41,465 nt of DNA from an archaeon CG10_big_fil_rev_8_21_14_0_10_43_11 (GCA_002763265.1 PEZQ01000001.1:16436-57900), one strand, 5' to 3'. Positions 14,954 to 23,232 are shown, counted from the first letter of the stretch. Numbers and translations: made by a program. Notes: generated by a model not told the origin, from the sequence alone.

Positions 14954-14976
14954 GGGATTATTTGTACGTTTTGATA

Positions 14977-15474
14977 ATGCAACAAAAGCTATTTGCCCTC
15001 TTACTGCTTATCCTTGCCATGGCATCTTTTGTTTCTACATATCAGTTTCGCGCAAATGAGGATTTTCTCAATGATAAGATAATGGAATTAAACGGGGATT
15101 CATGTGTGTTGTCCAATGGGTATTGTTTGCACACTGACCGTAATGAAACCCCCTATTTTCTTGGGTATTTTACGAGTTTTGGTCTGGTGATTGCCGCATT
15201 TCTTGTAGTCTATATATCATTTAGCAAGCGCTCACGTGCCCATCATGTAGTTCAAAAACCCGTTCCTGCTATTGCAGAGCGCGAGTTGGATGAAGAGGAA
15301 CAAGCTGTTTTTAACCTTGTGCAGGATTCACAAGGCTCTGTGTTTCAATCAGACCTGGTGCGCAAGACTGAATTTTCTAAAGTAAAAATAACGCGCATTC
15401 TTGACCGGCTTGAAACAAAAGGTCTTATTGAGAGAAGGCGCAGAGGCATGACAAACCTTATTGTGCGCCTTTGA
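14977..15474 (+). CDS. Two-TM winged-helix regulator with outer Cys/His loop
   Basis: A 165-residue regulator. TM1 is about 4-21, an outer loop is 22-60, TM2 is about 62-82, and a MarR-like winged helix is about 103-165 (FQSDLVRKTEFSKVKITRILDRLETKGLIERRRRG). The loop holds C43, C50 and H52 (SCVLSNGYCLH), a possible metal or thiol-sensing site. ATG 14977 is used rather than the upstream TTG 14962 because of the TATA box at about 14943-14953. It diverges from the His/Met-rich gene and precedes the DUF411 operon, so it is the likely copper or redox sensor of the island. Confidence 0.82.
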   Translation: MQQKLFALLLLILAMASFVSTYQFRANEDFLNDKIMELNGDSCVLSNGYCLHTDRNETPYFLGYFTSFGLVIAAFLVVYISFSKRSRAHHVVQKPVPAIAERELDEEEQAVFNLVQDSQGSVFQSDLVRKTEFSKVKITRILDRLETKGLIERRRRGMTNLIVRL

Positions 15475-15500
15475 AACTAGTTTCAAACGTATTATTATAA
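15470..15500 (+). promoter_or_regulatory. Palindromic operator and promoter of the DUF411 operon
   Basis: TTTGAAACTAGTTTCAAA (15470-15487) is a perfect 18-bp palindrome with no loop. It overlaps the regulator's stop codon and lies immediately before a TATA-like box (ATTATTATAAGC, about 15490-15501). Its position at the BRE/TATA site fits a dimeric transcription factor controlling the DUF411-to-copA genes. It differs from the tandem GTGAAA operator, although both contain GAAA. Confidence 0.6.
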
Positions 15501-15539
15501 GCTGTTTCGCCCACTCACTGGTCATACACATATGGTGTG

Positions 15540-16055
15540 ATGAACATGAAAAACATATATTATGGTGTGGGTGCACTTGCGCTTCTTATTGTGGGTGTCT
15601 TGATTGGCGGCGTTTTGTTCAATCAGCCGGCAACAACAGGCCTTGCTGTTGGCAGTCAAAATGCTGACACGCTCGAACTTGGTGGAGAATCAGTGAAGGT
15701 TTTTCACTCATCAACGTGTGGTTGTTGTTCAATGTATATGAGCTACTTGCGCGACAATGGTTTTGGCGTTGACTCTGAGTCAGTAGCTAATATCAACACA
15801 ATCAAAGAACAGTACAATATACCGGTTAATGGCTCAAGCTGTCACACAACAATTGTAGGAAACTACGTGGTTGAAGGACACGTTCCGGTTCAGGCAATCA
15901 AAAAACTGCTTGACGAACAACCTGCTATTGACGGCATAACTGTTCCGGGCATGCCACGCAATAGTCCGGGCATGGGTGGAAATGGAGACGGCTTAATTGT
16001 CTACACACTCAATAACGGAGCTGTTGGAGACGTGTTCATGGTGGTTGACTTATGA
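15540..16055 (+). CDS. DUF411 metal-binding protein
   Basis: A 171-residue membrane-anchored DUF411 protein. An N-terminal TM helix (about 7-28) is followed by the conserved domain: HSSTCGCCSMYMSYL with the CxCC cluster, then SCHTTIVGNYVVEGHVPVQAI, then ITVPGMPRNSPGM. DUF411 proteins are associated with copper and other metal resistance in bacteria and archaea. The Cys, SCHT and EGHVP residues probably bind copper. The final part (NGDGLIVYTLNNGAVGDVF) is outside the core. ATG 15540 or ATG 15546 are possible starts. Its stop overlaps the next start (ATGA). Confidence 0.88.
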   Translation: MNMKNIYYGVGALALLIVGVLIGGVLFNQPATTGLAVGSQNADTLELGGESVKVFHSSTCGCCSMYMSYLRDNGFGVDSESVANINTIKEQYNIPVNGSSCHTTIVGNYVVEGHVPVQAIKKLLDEQPAIDGITVPGMPRNSPGMGGNGDGLIVYTLNNGAVGDVFMVVDL

Positions 16056-16594
16056 AAAAACTCGCTGCAGTTCTTGCAATGCTTATTTCAGCAAGTGCAG
16101 CACGCGCCCACTGCCCCCTGTGTACGGGGGCAATCGGGTTTGCCGTTTTTTCCGCATCACTTTTTGGCGTTGATGCAAGTATTATTGGCGTGTTTGTAGG
16201 CGCCTTTGCTATCTCAACAGGTCTTTGGATGAGCAGAAAAATTCAAGAAAAATACGGGCAAAAAATTCCTGCGCAAAACCCGGTTATTGTGTTAGCATCA
16301 TTTTTGCTTACGGTCGTGCCGCTCATGGCACTTAATACGGGAATGGTTATGTTGCCACTTCTTTTGTTTGGCGAACCCGGCTCTATTTTGAACAGGGTGT
16401 ATAGCATTAACAGTCTTGTATTTGGAAGCGTGATTGGTGCAACAACCAGTTTGATTGCATTCAAACTGCACAACCTTGTAAAAGAAGTTCGTGGAAGCGT
16501 GCTTTTCCCCTATCAAAGCATTGCTTTTGCACTTGGCTTGCTTACCCTTGTGAGTATTGTATTGCAGCTTATTATTAGCAAGGTGATGGTATGA
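16052..16594 (+). CDS. Membrane protein with outer HCPLC motif
   Basis: A 180-residue polytopic membrane protein. A signal-like segment (1-19) is followed at once by AHCPLCTGAIG, then four further hydrophobic segments (about 24-50, 74-97, 120-140, 152-177). HCPLC at the outer start of a helix is a plausible Cu(I)-binding or thiol-exchange site; similar proteins lie near copper or cytochrome genes in other archaea, as far as I recall. No named family is assigned. It overlaps the previous and next genes by ATGA, so the three are co-translated. Confidence 0.7.
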   Translation: MKKLAAVLAMLISASAARAHCPLCTGAIGFAVFSASLFGVDASIIGVFVGAFAISTGLWMSRKIQEKYGQKIPAQNPVIVLASFLLTVVPLMALNTGMVMLPLLLFGEPGSILNRVYSINSLVFGSVIGATTSLIAFKLHNLVKEVRGSVLFPYQSIAFALGLLTLVSIVLQLIISKVMV

Positions 16595-17103
16595 AGCCTG
16601 AAGTCAACAAATGGCTTGAACAGGTTGAGCGTGTCAAACAGGAGGGGGTTGACTTGTCGCGTGATGAGGATTTGAGCATTGCAATTATGAATCTTGTCAG
16701 TTTAGAAGAGCATTTCTATTTTAGTGCAATGAAGACAAACAACAAGAAATATGTAGCAATGCTTGACGCAGTGAGGAATGTTCGAAAGAATATGCTTGCA
16801 AAAATCGTGAAAAACCCGCAGGGCGAGGAATGGTGCGTAAGCAAGCACTTGCTTGCTGCAAGCATGCGCTTAATTGAAGTCGGCACAAAAGAGCTTGCAA
16901 AAAAGAATCATGCACAGGCAGATGAATTTTTTTCTTCTGCTTTTGATTTGTATTCGCTTTTTTTTGCCATAAATACGGGTGTGGTGAAATCTCAAGGGCT
17001 GAGCAAAGAAGAGAAAGAAGCAATTGAGCCTGTTGAAAAAACGCCTTTGTTTAAGAAAGTAACAGACTTTGTCAAACACGCGGTTGACTGCTGCAGAGAA
17101 TAA
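16591..17103 (+). CDS. Hypothetical helical protein ending in CCRE
   Basis: A 170-residue soluble, helix-rich protein. I do not recognise the family. It contains EEWCVSKHLLAASMRLIEVGTKEL in the middle and ends with KHAVDCCRE. It has no signal peptide. It is coupled to the upstream membrane protein by ATGA overlap and followed by a micro-gene whose product starts MGDCC. The adjoining CC pairs suggest, without proof, cytosolic copper handling next to the membrane proteins. Confidence 0.65.
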   Translation: MKPEVNKWLEQVERVKQEGVDLSRDEDLSIAIMNLVSLEEHFYFSAMKTNNKKYVAMLDAVRNVRKNMLAKIVKNPQGEEWCVSKHLLAASMRLIEVGTKELAKKNHAQADEFFSSAFDLYSLFFAINTGVVKSQGLSKEEKEAIEPVEKTPLFKKVTDFVKHAVDCCRE

Positions 17104-17118
17104 TTATAGTGATATACG

Positions 17119-17226
17119 ATGGGAGATTGTTGTTCAAGTAATAAATCAAAAAAACAAAAACAAAAAACTCAGCAAAAAGAGGAAAAAAAAAGTAAAAGCT
17201 TGCTTGCGCGTTTACTCAAACGCTAA
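17119..17226 (+). CDS. 35-aa micro-protein with N-terminal CC
   Basis: A short ORF encodes 35 residues: MGDCCSSNKSKK, a very basic Lys/Gln-rich middle, and LLARLLKR at the end. It fills the 150-base gap between two genes of the copper operon. Vicinal cysteines with a basic amphipathic end would suit a small membrane-associated metal carrier; this is inference. No strong ribosome binding site is visible (TTATAGTGATATACG precedes it). Confidence 0.45.
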   Translation: MGDCCSSNKSKKQKQKTQQKEEKKSKSLLARLLKR

Positions 17227-17253
17227 AGCAAACCTTTCTTTTTTTTAGCTATC

Positions 17254-18150
17254 ATGGAAATAAAAATTCGCTGGACCCCAAAGCTCATCGGTGTTGTTGG
17301 CGCAGCGTTGTTGTTGGGATTTTATGCAAGCATTCTGACCCTGTTTAATGGGGTTAATCATACTATTGAACAATTTGAGATGTACTGGTATTTTATCATC
17401 CCGCTTGTTGTTGGTTTTGGTATTCAGCTTGGTCTTGTTGCATTCATGCATTACAAATCAAAAGCAAGCGGCATGGCAAAAGTAAGTGGTGCAATGAGTG
17501 CAGGCTCAATGGTTGCGTGCTGTGCGCATCACATTACTGATTTTGTTCCGCTTCTTGGTGTGAGCGCGGTTGGTTTGTTTCTCGCAGACTACACGCCGGT
17601 ATTCCTGCTCTTTGGCGTGCTCTCAAACGTGATAGGCATTTTGTTTATGCTGCGTGAATTGCAAAAGCACGGACTACTCAAAGATATAATGTACTTGCCT
17701 TCCTTGAATTTTGATGTTGCATTCAAAGCAGGGCTTGGCATGAGTGCGGTTGTTTTTGTTGCGTATTTTATCATGTTCCAGGCTCCTGGCAGCGGTCTTG
17801 ACGTGACTGCGCTTGCTTCGCTTCCTGCATCTTCTTTGCAAACACTTACTGATTCGCAGTTGGATGTGGTGTTTGATGTGACGCCGCGCGTTGAGAATGG
17901 CGCTGTTTTGTTTGATATTGGCATTAACAATCACCAGTATGATGTGGCTTTTGATATTGTGAAGGAAAGCTCGCTTGAAATTAATGGACAGGCATGGACT
18001 AGTCTTTCTTCGTGGGTGGGCGCTCCAATTAGTGGGCATCACGTAAGCGGCACGCTCGTGTTTGAGGGCGTTTCTCAGGATGTTTTACGCCTTAAACTTG
18101 TTGTTCAACTGCTTGGCACCACGCGCACGTTTGAATGGAAAGATATATGA
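17254..18150 (+). CDS. Membrane protein with CCAHH motif
   Basis: A 298-residue membrane protein. There are five or six TM segments in residues about 10-180. In the third hydrophobic region it has GSMVACCAHHITDFVPLLG, a Cys-Cys-x-His-His cluster next to a conserved proline, likely a metal site in the membrane. Residues about 190-298 form a separate beta-rich outer domain (ENGAVLFDIGINNHQYDVAF; GHHVSGTLVFEG). Position before copA and after DUF411 argues for copper transport or insertion. I cannot name the family with certainty. Confidence 0.72.
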   Translation: MEIKIRWTPKLIGVVGAALLLGFYASILTLFNGVNHTIEQFEMYWYFIIPLVVGFGIQLGLVAFMHYKSKASGMAKVSGAMSAGSMVACCAHHITDFVPLLGVSAVGLFLADYTPVFLLFGVLSNVIGILFMLRELQKHGLLKDIMYLPSLNFDVAFKAGLGMSAVVFVAYFIMFQAPGSGLDVTALASLPASSLQTLTDSQLDVVFDVTPRVENGAVLFDIGINNHQYDVAFDIVKESSLEINGQAWTSLSSWVGAPISGHHVSGTLVFEGVSQDVLRLKLVVQLLGTTRTFEWKDI

Positions 18151-18181
18151 GCAAAAAAATAGTTTAGTAGGGTTGTAGGCA

Positions 18182-20398
18182 ATGGTTAAACAACAGTTGC
18201 AGATTAAGGGAATGCATTGCGCGTCATGCGCGCTTACCATAGAAAAAGCGCTCAAAAGTGTTACGGGTGTGCAGGACGCATCGGTGAATTATGCAACAGA
18301 ACAAGCCCATATTGAGTATGATGAAGTTCATACAAATCAAGAGGAACTAACGCGTGCAGTTAAAGACGCGGGCTATGACATACTGGGCAGTGATGAGAAA
18401 AAACAGGATAGGTATGCCCTGCGTGACGCTGAGCGAAAAAAAGAACTTAAAAAATTGGGCGTTCTTACCCTTATTGGCATCCTGCTCTCCATTCCTGCGT
18501 TCATACTTGTTTTTCCGCTTAGCTGGCTTGGCATCACTCTTCCTTTTACAAACCAGATTTTATTCTTTCTTGCAACGCCTGTGCAAATTCTGCTTGGGCA
18601 CCGGTATTATAAAGGCGCGATAAAAACTGCTTTGCATTTTCGCGCAAATATGGACACGCTTATTGCGCTTGGCACAAGCGCAGCTTATTTTTACAGTGTG
18701 CTTGTTATTGTATTTCCTGGCGTGCTTGGTTCCCACACTTATTTTGAGTCAGCGGCATTTATTCTTACCTTTATTACATTAGGCAAGTGGCTTGAAGCGT
18801 TTGCAAAAGGAAAAGCATCAGACGCGATTCGTGCACTTATGAATTTGCAGCCAAAAAAAGCCCTTGTTATTCGTGATGGCAAGGAAGTGGAAATTTCTGC
18901 AAGCGAGGTCGTGAAAGGAGATATCGTGCTTGTTAAACCGGGTATGAGTATTCCCGTTGATGGTGTTGTTGTTTCTGGTATTTCTTCTGTTGATGAATCT
19001 ATGATAACTGGTGAGAGTATTCCTGTTGAAAAAACAAAAGGGGATACCGTAATTGGCGCGTCTATTAACAAGCTTGGCGCGATTCGTATTCGTGCGACAA
19101 ACGTTGGCGAACAAACTGCGCTCAGCCAGATTATCAAACTAGTTGAGGAAGCGCAAGGAAGCAAAGCACCTATTCAGGGTTTGGCAGACGCGGTGAGTGG
19201 CTATTTTGTTCCTGCAGTTATTGTTTTCTCACTTTTCGCGTTTGCGTTTTGGTACTTTTTTGGCGCGCAATCGTTTGTATTTTCGTTTACTATTCTTGTA
19301 GCGGTTCTTATTATTGCGTGCCCCTGTGCGCTTGGTCTTGCAACACCCACCGCAATTATTGTGGGAACGGGCAAAGGCGCTGAGAACGGTATTCTTATCA
19401 AGCACGCGCACGCGCTTGAAGATGTGCACAAAGCAGACACGTTTGTGTTTGATAAAACAGGAACGCTTACAAAAGGAGAGCCGCAAGTCACTGATGTGAT
19501 GGGTCTTGCAAACACAAGCGAAGACGAGGTGCTCACGTACGCGGCAATGCTTGAAGCAGATTCAGAACACGTGCTTGCTCAGGCAATTCTTGCTCGGGCA
19601 AAAGAAAAGAAGCTCAAACTCCCCTCAGTTACGAATTTTAAAGCAATCCCGGGTCAGGGCTTGCAGGCGCATTATAAGGGAAGCCGTTTTTTGCTTGGAA
19701 ACGCGCGCTTGATGAAAGAAAAACGCGTTGATCTTTCAAAGGTTGGTTCTCAACTCAATTCACTTCAAGAGGAGGGAAAGACCGTGATGGTTCTTGCAAA
19801 ACAAGCGCACGCGATTGGCCTGATTGGCGTTGCTGACCCGCTCAAACCCTCTTCAGCACGCGCAATTGCATCTCTTGAGAAAATGGGCAAGCGCGTGTTT
19901 ATGATAACTGGTGATAATGAGCAAACAGCTAAAGCTATTGCAAAACAGGCAGGTATTAGTAATGTGCTTGCAAACGTGCTTCCTGAAGAAAAAGAGAGCA
20001 GGATTGCCAAACTTCAAGAGCAAGGCAGTTTTGTTGTGATGGTGGGTGATGGCATTAATGACGCGCCCGCGCTTGCGCGTGCAAACGTTGGCATTGCAAT
20101 TGGTGCGGGCACTGATGTTGCACTTGAAACCGGCCAAATCGTGTTGATGAAAAGCGATTTGCGTGATGTAGTTCGCGCAGTTGAGTTAAGCGAGTACACG
20201 CTTAAAAAAATCAAGCAAAACCTGTTTTGGGCGTTTTTCTACAATGTGGTGAGTGTTCCTGTTGCTGCGGGCATTTTATATCCAAGCTTTGGTTTTCTTC
20301 TCAATCCCGCAATCGCAGGTGCAGCAATGGCGTTTAGTTCCGTTTCTGTGGTAACAAACTCGCTTCTTATGAAACGGTTTAAACCAAAAGCGCAATAA
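18182..20398 (+). CDS. copA: Cu(I)-exporting P-type ATPase CopA
   Basis: A 738-residue P1B-1 ATPase. It has one heavy-metal-associated domain with GMHCASC (Cys13, Cys16), the intramembrane CPC motif (380-382), phosphorylation motif DKTGT (Asp424), TGE in the actuator ([11 protein letters not shown]), and [10 protein letters not shown]. The Cu(I) class is shown by YN in TM7 (FFYNVVSVP) and [11 protein letters not shown] in TM8. The nucleotide-domain SEHP loop reads SEHV (461-464): the ATP-binding His is kept but the proline is replaced. Copper would be pumped out of the cytosol. It ends the copper island. Confidence 0.97.
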   Translation: MVKQQLQIKGMHCASCALTIEKALKSVTGVQDASVNYATEQAHIEYDEVHTNQEELTRAVKDAGYDILGSDEKKQDRYALRDAERKKELKKLGVLTLIGILLSIPAFILVFPLSWLGITLPFTNQILFFLATPVQILLGHRYYKGAIKTALHFRANMDTLIALGTSAAYFYSVLVIVFPGVLGSHTYFESAAFILTFITLGKWLEAFAKGKASDAIRALMNLQPKKALVIRDGKEVEISASEVVKGDIVLVKPGMSIPVDGVVVSGISSVDESMITGESIPVEKTKGDTVIGASINKLGAIRIRATNVGEQTALSQIIKLVEEAQGSKAPIQGLADAVSGYFVPAVIVFSLFAFAFWYFFGAQSFVFSFTILVAVLIIACPCALGLATPTAIIVGTGKGAENGILIKHAHALEDVHKADTFVFDKTGTLTKGEPQVTDVMGLANTSEDEVLTYAAMLEADSEHVLAQAILARAKEKKLKLPSVTNFKAIPGQGLQAHYKGSRFLLGNARLMKEKRVDLSKVGSQLNSLQEEGKTVMVLAKQAHAIGLIGVADPLKPSSARAIASLEKMGKRVFMITGDNEQTAKAIAKQAGISNVLANVLPEEKESRIAKLQEQGSFVVMVGDGINDAPALARANVGIAIGAGTDVALETGQIVLMKSDLRDVVRAVELSEYTLKKIKQNLFWAFFYNVVSVPVAAGILYPSFGFLLNPAIAGAAMAFSSVSVVTNSLLMKRFKPKAQ

Positions 20399-20439
20399 CA
20401 ATATTTAAAAAGCGTGTTATTCTCATTCTGGCTCACGCT

Positions 20440-20736
20440 ATGTTTGAATTTGTTAGAGAATGGAAAAAACAATATGCCTTAGAGGTGGATACGCATAGTG
20501 CGAACCGTTCTCTATTATGCCATTGCACGCAGGAACAAGAACTTGTTTCATTGCTTGAGCCCCTTGTTCTTGAAGGCGTATCAATACAAAAAACAGAGAC
20601 CTCACTTGAAATTCCTCTTGCCTACGTATCAGCGTCCCGTCCATTGAAATGCGCCGGTGCGGACATGGTTCTTGATGTGTACGGTGGTTTGGTGTATCAC
20701 TCTCTTTCTGATAGGCAATGGTGCTCTGTTTTTTGA
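20440..20736 (+). CDS. Hypothetical protein, 98 aa
   Basis: A small soluble protein with no recognised family. Cysteines occur in LLCHCTQEQE, LKCAGAD and QWCSVF. A TATA-like box (ATATTTAAAAAGC, about 20400-20412) lies a good distance before ATG 20440, so it has its own promoter rather than belonging to the copA transcript. It converges with tRNA-Gly. Confidence 0.55.
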   Translation: MFEFVREWKKQYALEVDTHSANRSLLCHCTQEQELVSLLEPLVLEGVSIQKTETSLEIPLAYVSASRPLKCAGADMVLDVYGGLVYHSLSDRQWCSVF

Positions 20737-20783
20737 GTCAACGTTTTCATTGAGAAACAGATTGAATTTCATAATAAAGGAAG

Positions 20784-20855
20784 TGCACCCGCCGAGATTT
20801 GAACTCGGGTCACAGCGTTGGCAACGCCATATCCTAACCACTAGACTACGGGTGC
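20784..20855 (-). tRNA. tRNA-Gly (GCC)
   Basis: On the minus strand a 72-nt cloverleaf is visible: acceptor GCACCCG pairs with CGGGTGC, discriminator A. Anticodon loop TTGCCAA gives anticodon GCC. The anticodon stem TGGCG/CGCTG has two G-U pairs. The variable loop is 4 nt and the T arm is CCGAG-TTCAAAT-CTCGG. No intron and no encoded CCA. A TATA-like box (AGTTTAAAAGACC, about 20887-20899) is upstream. Confidence 0.96.
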
Positions 20856-20915
20856 AGGGTATTATTTGAACAAGTGAGAGAGGTCTTTTAAACTTTTTTA
20901 TCAAAGAAGCGTGTG

Positions 20916-21488
20916 CTATGCTGCAACGCGGTATTTGAGAACTTCCGTGACTTTGAGCGGGTGCACTTTTTTAAGGTCGTTTTTGATGTCTTTTTGCAGT
21001 GCGCCTTGAAGGATGCTTGTTACGAACGCGTCATATTCAAGTCCTACTATGCGGGTTTTGATTGATTGCATGCCTTTTGCTCGCAGGTCTTTTCGTTGGT
21101 TTGCTGTGCATTGTGAGGTTGTGAGCAGGAGTACTTTGACTGTTACGTTTTTGCCGTCTTTTGTTGGCGTGGTTGTGATAATGTCGATTCGTGAGCCGTT
21201 TTTTCTAATAAGTCGTTTGATGTGGCTTTCCATGAGCTCGTATGATTTGAGAATGGTTGTTGCGCGGTCTCCTTTTACTTGGTTGATTTTGAACGTGAAT
21301 TTTCTGGTTTGTTTTCGAGGGTCGTTTGTGAGTAAGGATGCGTTTGTTCTGATAGTCCTTCCAAGAACGTCTTTTTCTTCATACCCAACGGTGTTTCCAA
21401 GGTCTGCTTCGTTGAAGAGTGCTGGTGCTTGCACGCTAAACCAGCGTTTCTTGTTCCATTTGAGTTTTGGTGCGATTCCTTTAACCAT
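20916..21488 (-). CDS. rps3ae: Ribosomal protein S3Ae
   Basis: A 190-residue small-subunit protein (eS1). The N-terminal KLKWNKKRWFSVQAPALFNEADLGNT and the following GRTIRTNASLLTNDPRKQ are diagnostic, as is the later QCTANQRKDLRAKG. It binds the platform of the 30S subunit near the mRNA exit. A TATA-like box (ACCTTTAAAAAGC, about 21521-21533 minus) gives a short leader. It is transcribed alone. Confidence 0.95.
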   Translation of the reverse strand: MVKGIAPKLKWNKKRWFSVQAPALFNEADLGNTVGYEEKDVLGRTIRTNASLLTNDPRKQTRKFTFKINQVKGDRATTILKSYELMESHIKRLIRKNGSRIDIITTTPTKDGKNVTVKVLLLTTSQCTANQRKDLRAKGMQSIKTRIVGLEYDAFVTSILQGALQKDIKNDLKKVHPLKVTEVLKYRVAA

Positions 21489-21578
21489 TGTTTCTGCAAC
21501 GTTTTAAGTGACGAGTGCTTTTTAAAGGTTACTCTTGGTTTGGACACAAGATTTGTTCATTCCATAGCAGAGGCGTAC

Positions 21579-21786
21579 GTGAAGGAGAAAACGTATTTGT
21601 TCATTGTTTCTCTATCTTTTTCTGTGCTTCTTCGTATCTGCTGTTATTGGTTCAACAAGTCTCACAAATCAAACAGTGAATAATTCTTCCCTTGTAATGA
21701 TGAATAATTCTTCAACACACGCACAACCTGTTATCGAAGAAAAAATTAACTGGAGTGAAGTACCCCAGTTTGACTTTTCAGGTTAG
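21579..21786 (+). pseudogene. Frameshifted small exported peptide
   Basis: GTG 21579, after a GAGG-like site, starts a signal peptide (EKTYLFIVSLSFSVLL). The frame then shifts: the neighbouring frame continues naturally as FFVSAVIGSTSLTNQTVNNSS and ends QFDFSG at 21786. One inserted base near 21630-21635 would restore a single protein. The DNA around the start closely matches the paralogue at 22236, which supports the start and the homology. The outer part is rich in N-x-S/T sites. Either a pseudogene or a sequence error. Confidence 0.5.
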
Positions 21787-22124
21787 TTTAAGCAACAATA
21801 AATGTTTCCTGTTTCTAAACATCCGATGTTTTGTCCATATGGTGCTTCACTTTGGTTAGTGGTTGTGTTGCCACTGGGGAGTATGTAGGTAGTGCACTCT
21901 TCTGCGCATTCTAGTCCCCCATTTGCTCTACATGCTATCCCTGCGTTTGCAGTGATATCCGCATTTTGTTTTACGGGCGCTATTGCTCCTACTTTACTTT
22001 CTGGTTGTGTCATGTTTTCTAGATAGATAGTTGATATGATGATTGTTGAGAGTGAGAGTATAATGCCTATTCCAATTCCTGTTAGAATGAGAAAATATTT
22101 TTTTTGTAGAAGTGGGTTTGACAT
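21783..22124 (-). CDS. Small membrane-anchored Cys-rich protein
   Basis: A 113-residue protein: one TM helix (about 10-33), then an outer domain with seven cysteines (CRANGGLECAEEC, GCLETGNIYCCLN). The pattern suggests a disulfide-stabilised mini-domain of unknown function. The N-terminal half of the outer part is Thr/Asn/Gln-rich. It has its own AT-rich promoter (TTTATATTATG, about 22150-22162 minus), divergent from the small exported peptide at 22236. The neighbourhood is AT-richer than the rest of the window. Confidence 0.7.
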   Translation of the reverse strand: MSNPLLQKKYFLILTGIGIGIILSLSTIIISTIYLENMTQPESKVGAIAPVKQNADITANAGIACRANGGLECAEECTTYILPSGNTTTNQSEAPYGQNIGCLETGNIYCCLN

Positions 22125-22235
22125 ATAATTTTTTTTACTGTTATTTACATAATATAAATTTTTCTTTGTTTATCGTTTACGAGATTTTAACAACGTTTAA
22201 ATAAGTTGGTTGTGTGTTTTGTGGCGGAGGGTTAC

Positions 22236-22400
22236 TTGAACAGGAAAAAGTTTTTGTTCATTGTTTTTCTATTATTTTCTGTGCTCTTCTTTTCTATTAC
22301 TGTAACAGCGCTAAGTATCACTAACTCAACGAATGCTACAAATCAAGCGGTTTTTCCTGCGATAACTGCACGTAAAGTAACTTTGCTTACGGCTGAATAA
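22236..22400 (+). CDS. Small exported Asn/Thr-rich peptide
   Basis: A 54-residue peptide starting at TTG 22236 after a good site (GGCGGAGGG, 22222-22231). It is a signal peptide (NRKKFLFIVFLLFSVLFFSITVTA) followed by about 30 residues with N-x-S/T sites (TNSTNATNQ). TTTAAATA at about 22195-22202 is its TATA box. It is a paralogue of the frameshifted peptide at 21579. Its end overlaps the converging nuclease gene by 14 bases. Confidence 0.5.
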   Translation: MNRKKFLFIVFLLFSVLFFSITVTALSITNSTNATNQAVFPAITARKVTLLTAE

Positions 22401-23232
22401 GAGTTGATTCTTCCCAGGGCTTGCACACGGGTTTGAAGTGGCAATAATCGCAGAGTTTTGTGACGGTACGGTTAAAACGTGTTTCTTCAAGGGGAAGTGC
22501 TTTAATGTGGTCAAGGAGTTTTTCAACTTCAAAAACATCTTCTTTTTGAGGCTTGTAAAACACGCTCTCACCTGTTTTTGCATAATAAATGCTCAAATGC
22601 AAAGGAAGCGCGTTATTCTTTTTCTCATACATGTACGCGTACGTTTTCAATTGCAATAAATGAGAATCATCAATGGTATGAGGAATACCGTTTTCCCCAC
22701 TCTTATAATCAACCACGCCAACACCCCTGCCAAACACATTTACAACTTTATCAATATACCCATGCAAGTTATCAATTTTGATGTATTCCTCGCGACTTTT
22801 TGGCTTGAAATAACGCTCAAAATTTGATGAAAACCACTTGTCGTCTGCGCTGTTTTTTTTGAAAAAGTTATGCATGCGATACGCTTCTTTTATAGCAAAG
22901 AACCGCAAGAATTCGCGCGTCTCATCCTGCCACTTTTTCTCATCATCAAACACGCTGCGGTGTTTTTGTGACAACTTATTCCACTCCATAGCCATTATGG
23001 TGTTAAGAATGTGTGAGAATTTGTCTGCAAGCAGTTCCCAATTCTTGTGCTGCTTGAGCATGTCTGCTTGTATCATGTCATAAAAGTCTTCAAGCACTTT
23101 GTGAAAGAGGGTTCCGCGAATCGCGTGCGGACTGTCTGGTTCAGGAAGCTTTTTGATGTAGCGATACCAAAACTTGCGCGCACAAGACGTGTACGTAACA
23201 ATCTTACTCGGGCTCAACATCAGGTCAACCAT
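22387..23232 (-). CDS. Cas4/RecB-like PD-(D/E)XK nuclease
   Basis: A 281-residue nuclease. The active site is AIRGTLFHKVLEDFY (His motif), HGYIDKV and GVVDYKSG (catalytic Asp and D-x-K). An N-terminal Cys (YTSCARKFWYRY) and the C-terminal CDYCHFKPVC give four cysteines for a Fe-S cluster as in Cas4/AddB. ATG 23232 is chosen over the longer frame because a TATA-like box (ATATTTAATAGG) at about 23251-23262 fits a leaderless start. No cas gene or repeat array is in the window, so a DNA repair role is likelier. Confidence 0.85.
   Translation of the reverse strand: MVDLMLSPSKIVTYTSCARKFWYRYIKKLPEPDSPHAIRGTLFHKVLEDFYDMIQADMLKQHKNWELLADKFSHILNTIMAMEWNKLSQKHRSVFDDEKKWQDETREFLRFFAIKEAYRMHNFFKKNSADDKWFSSNFERYFKPKSREEYIKIDNLHGYIDKVVNVFGRGVGVVDYKSGENGIPHTIDDSHLLQLKTYAYMYEKKNNALPLHLSIYYAKTGESVFYKPQKEDVFEVEKLLDHIKALPLEETRFNRTVTKLCDYCHFKPVCKPWEESTLIQP

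Noticed and set aside
22387-23232. CRISPR-Cas locus around the Cas4-like gene
   Set aside because: No repeats, cas1 or cas2 anywhere in the window.
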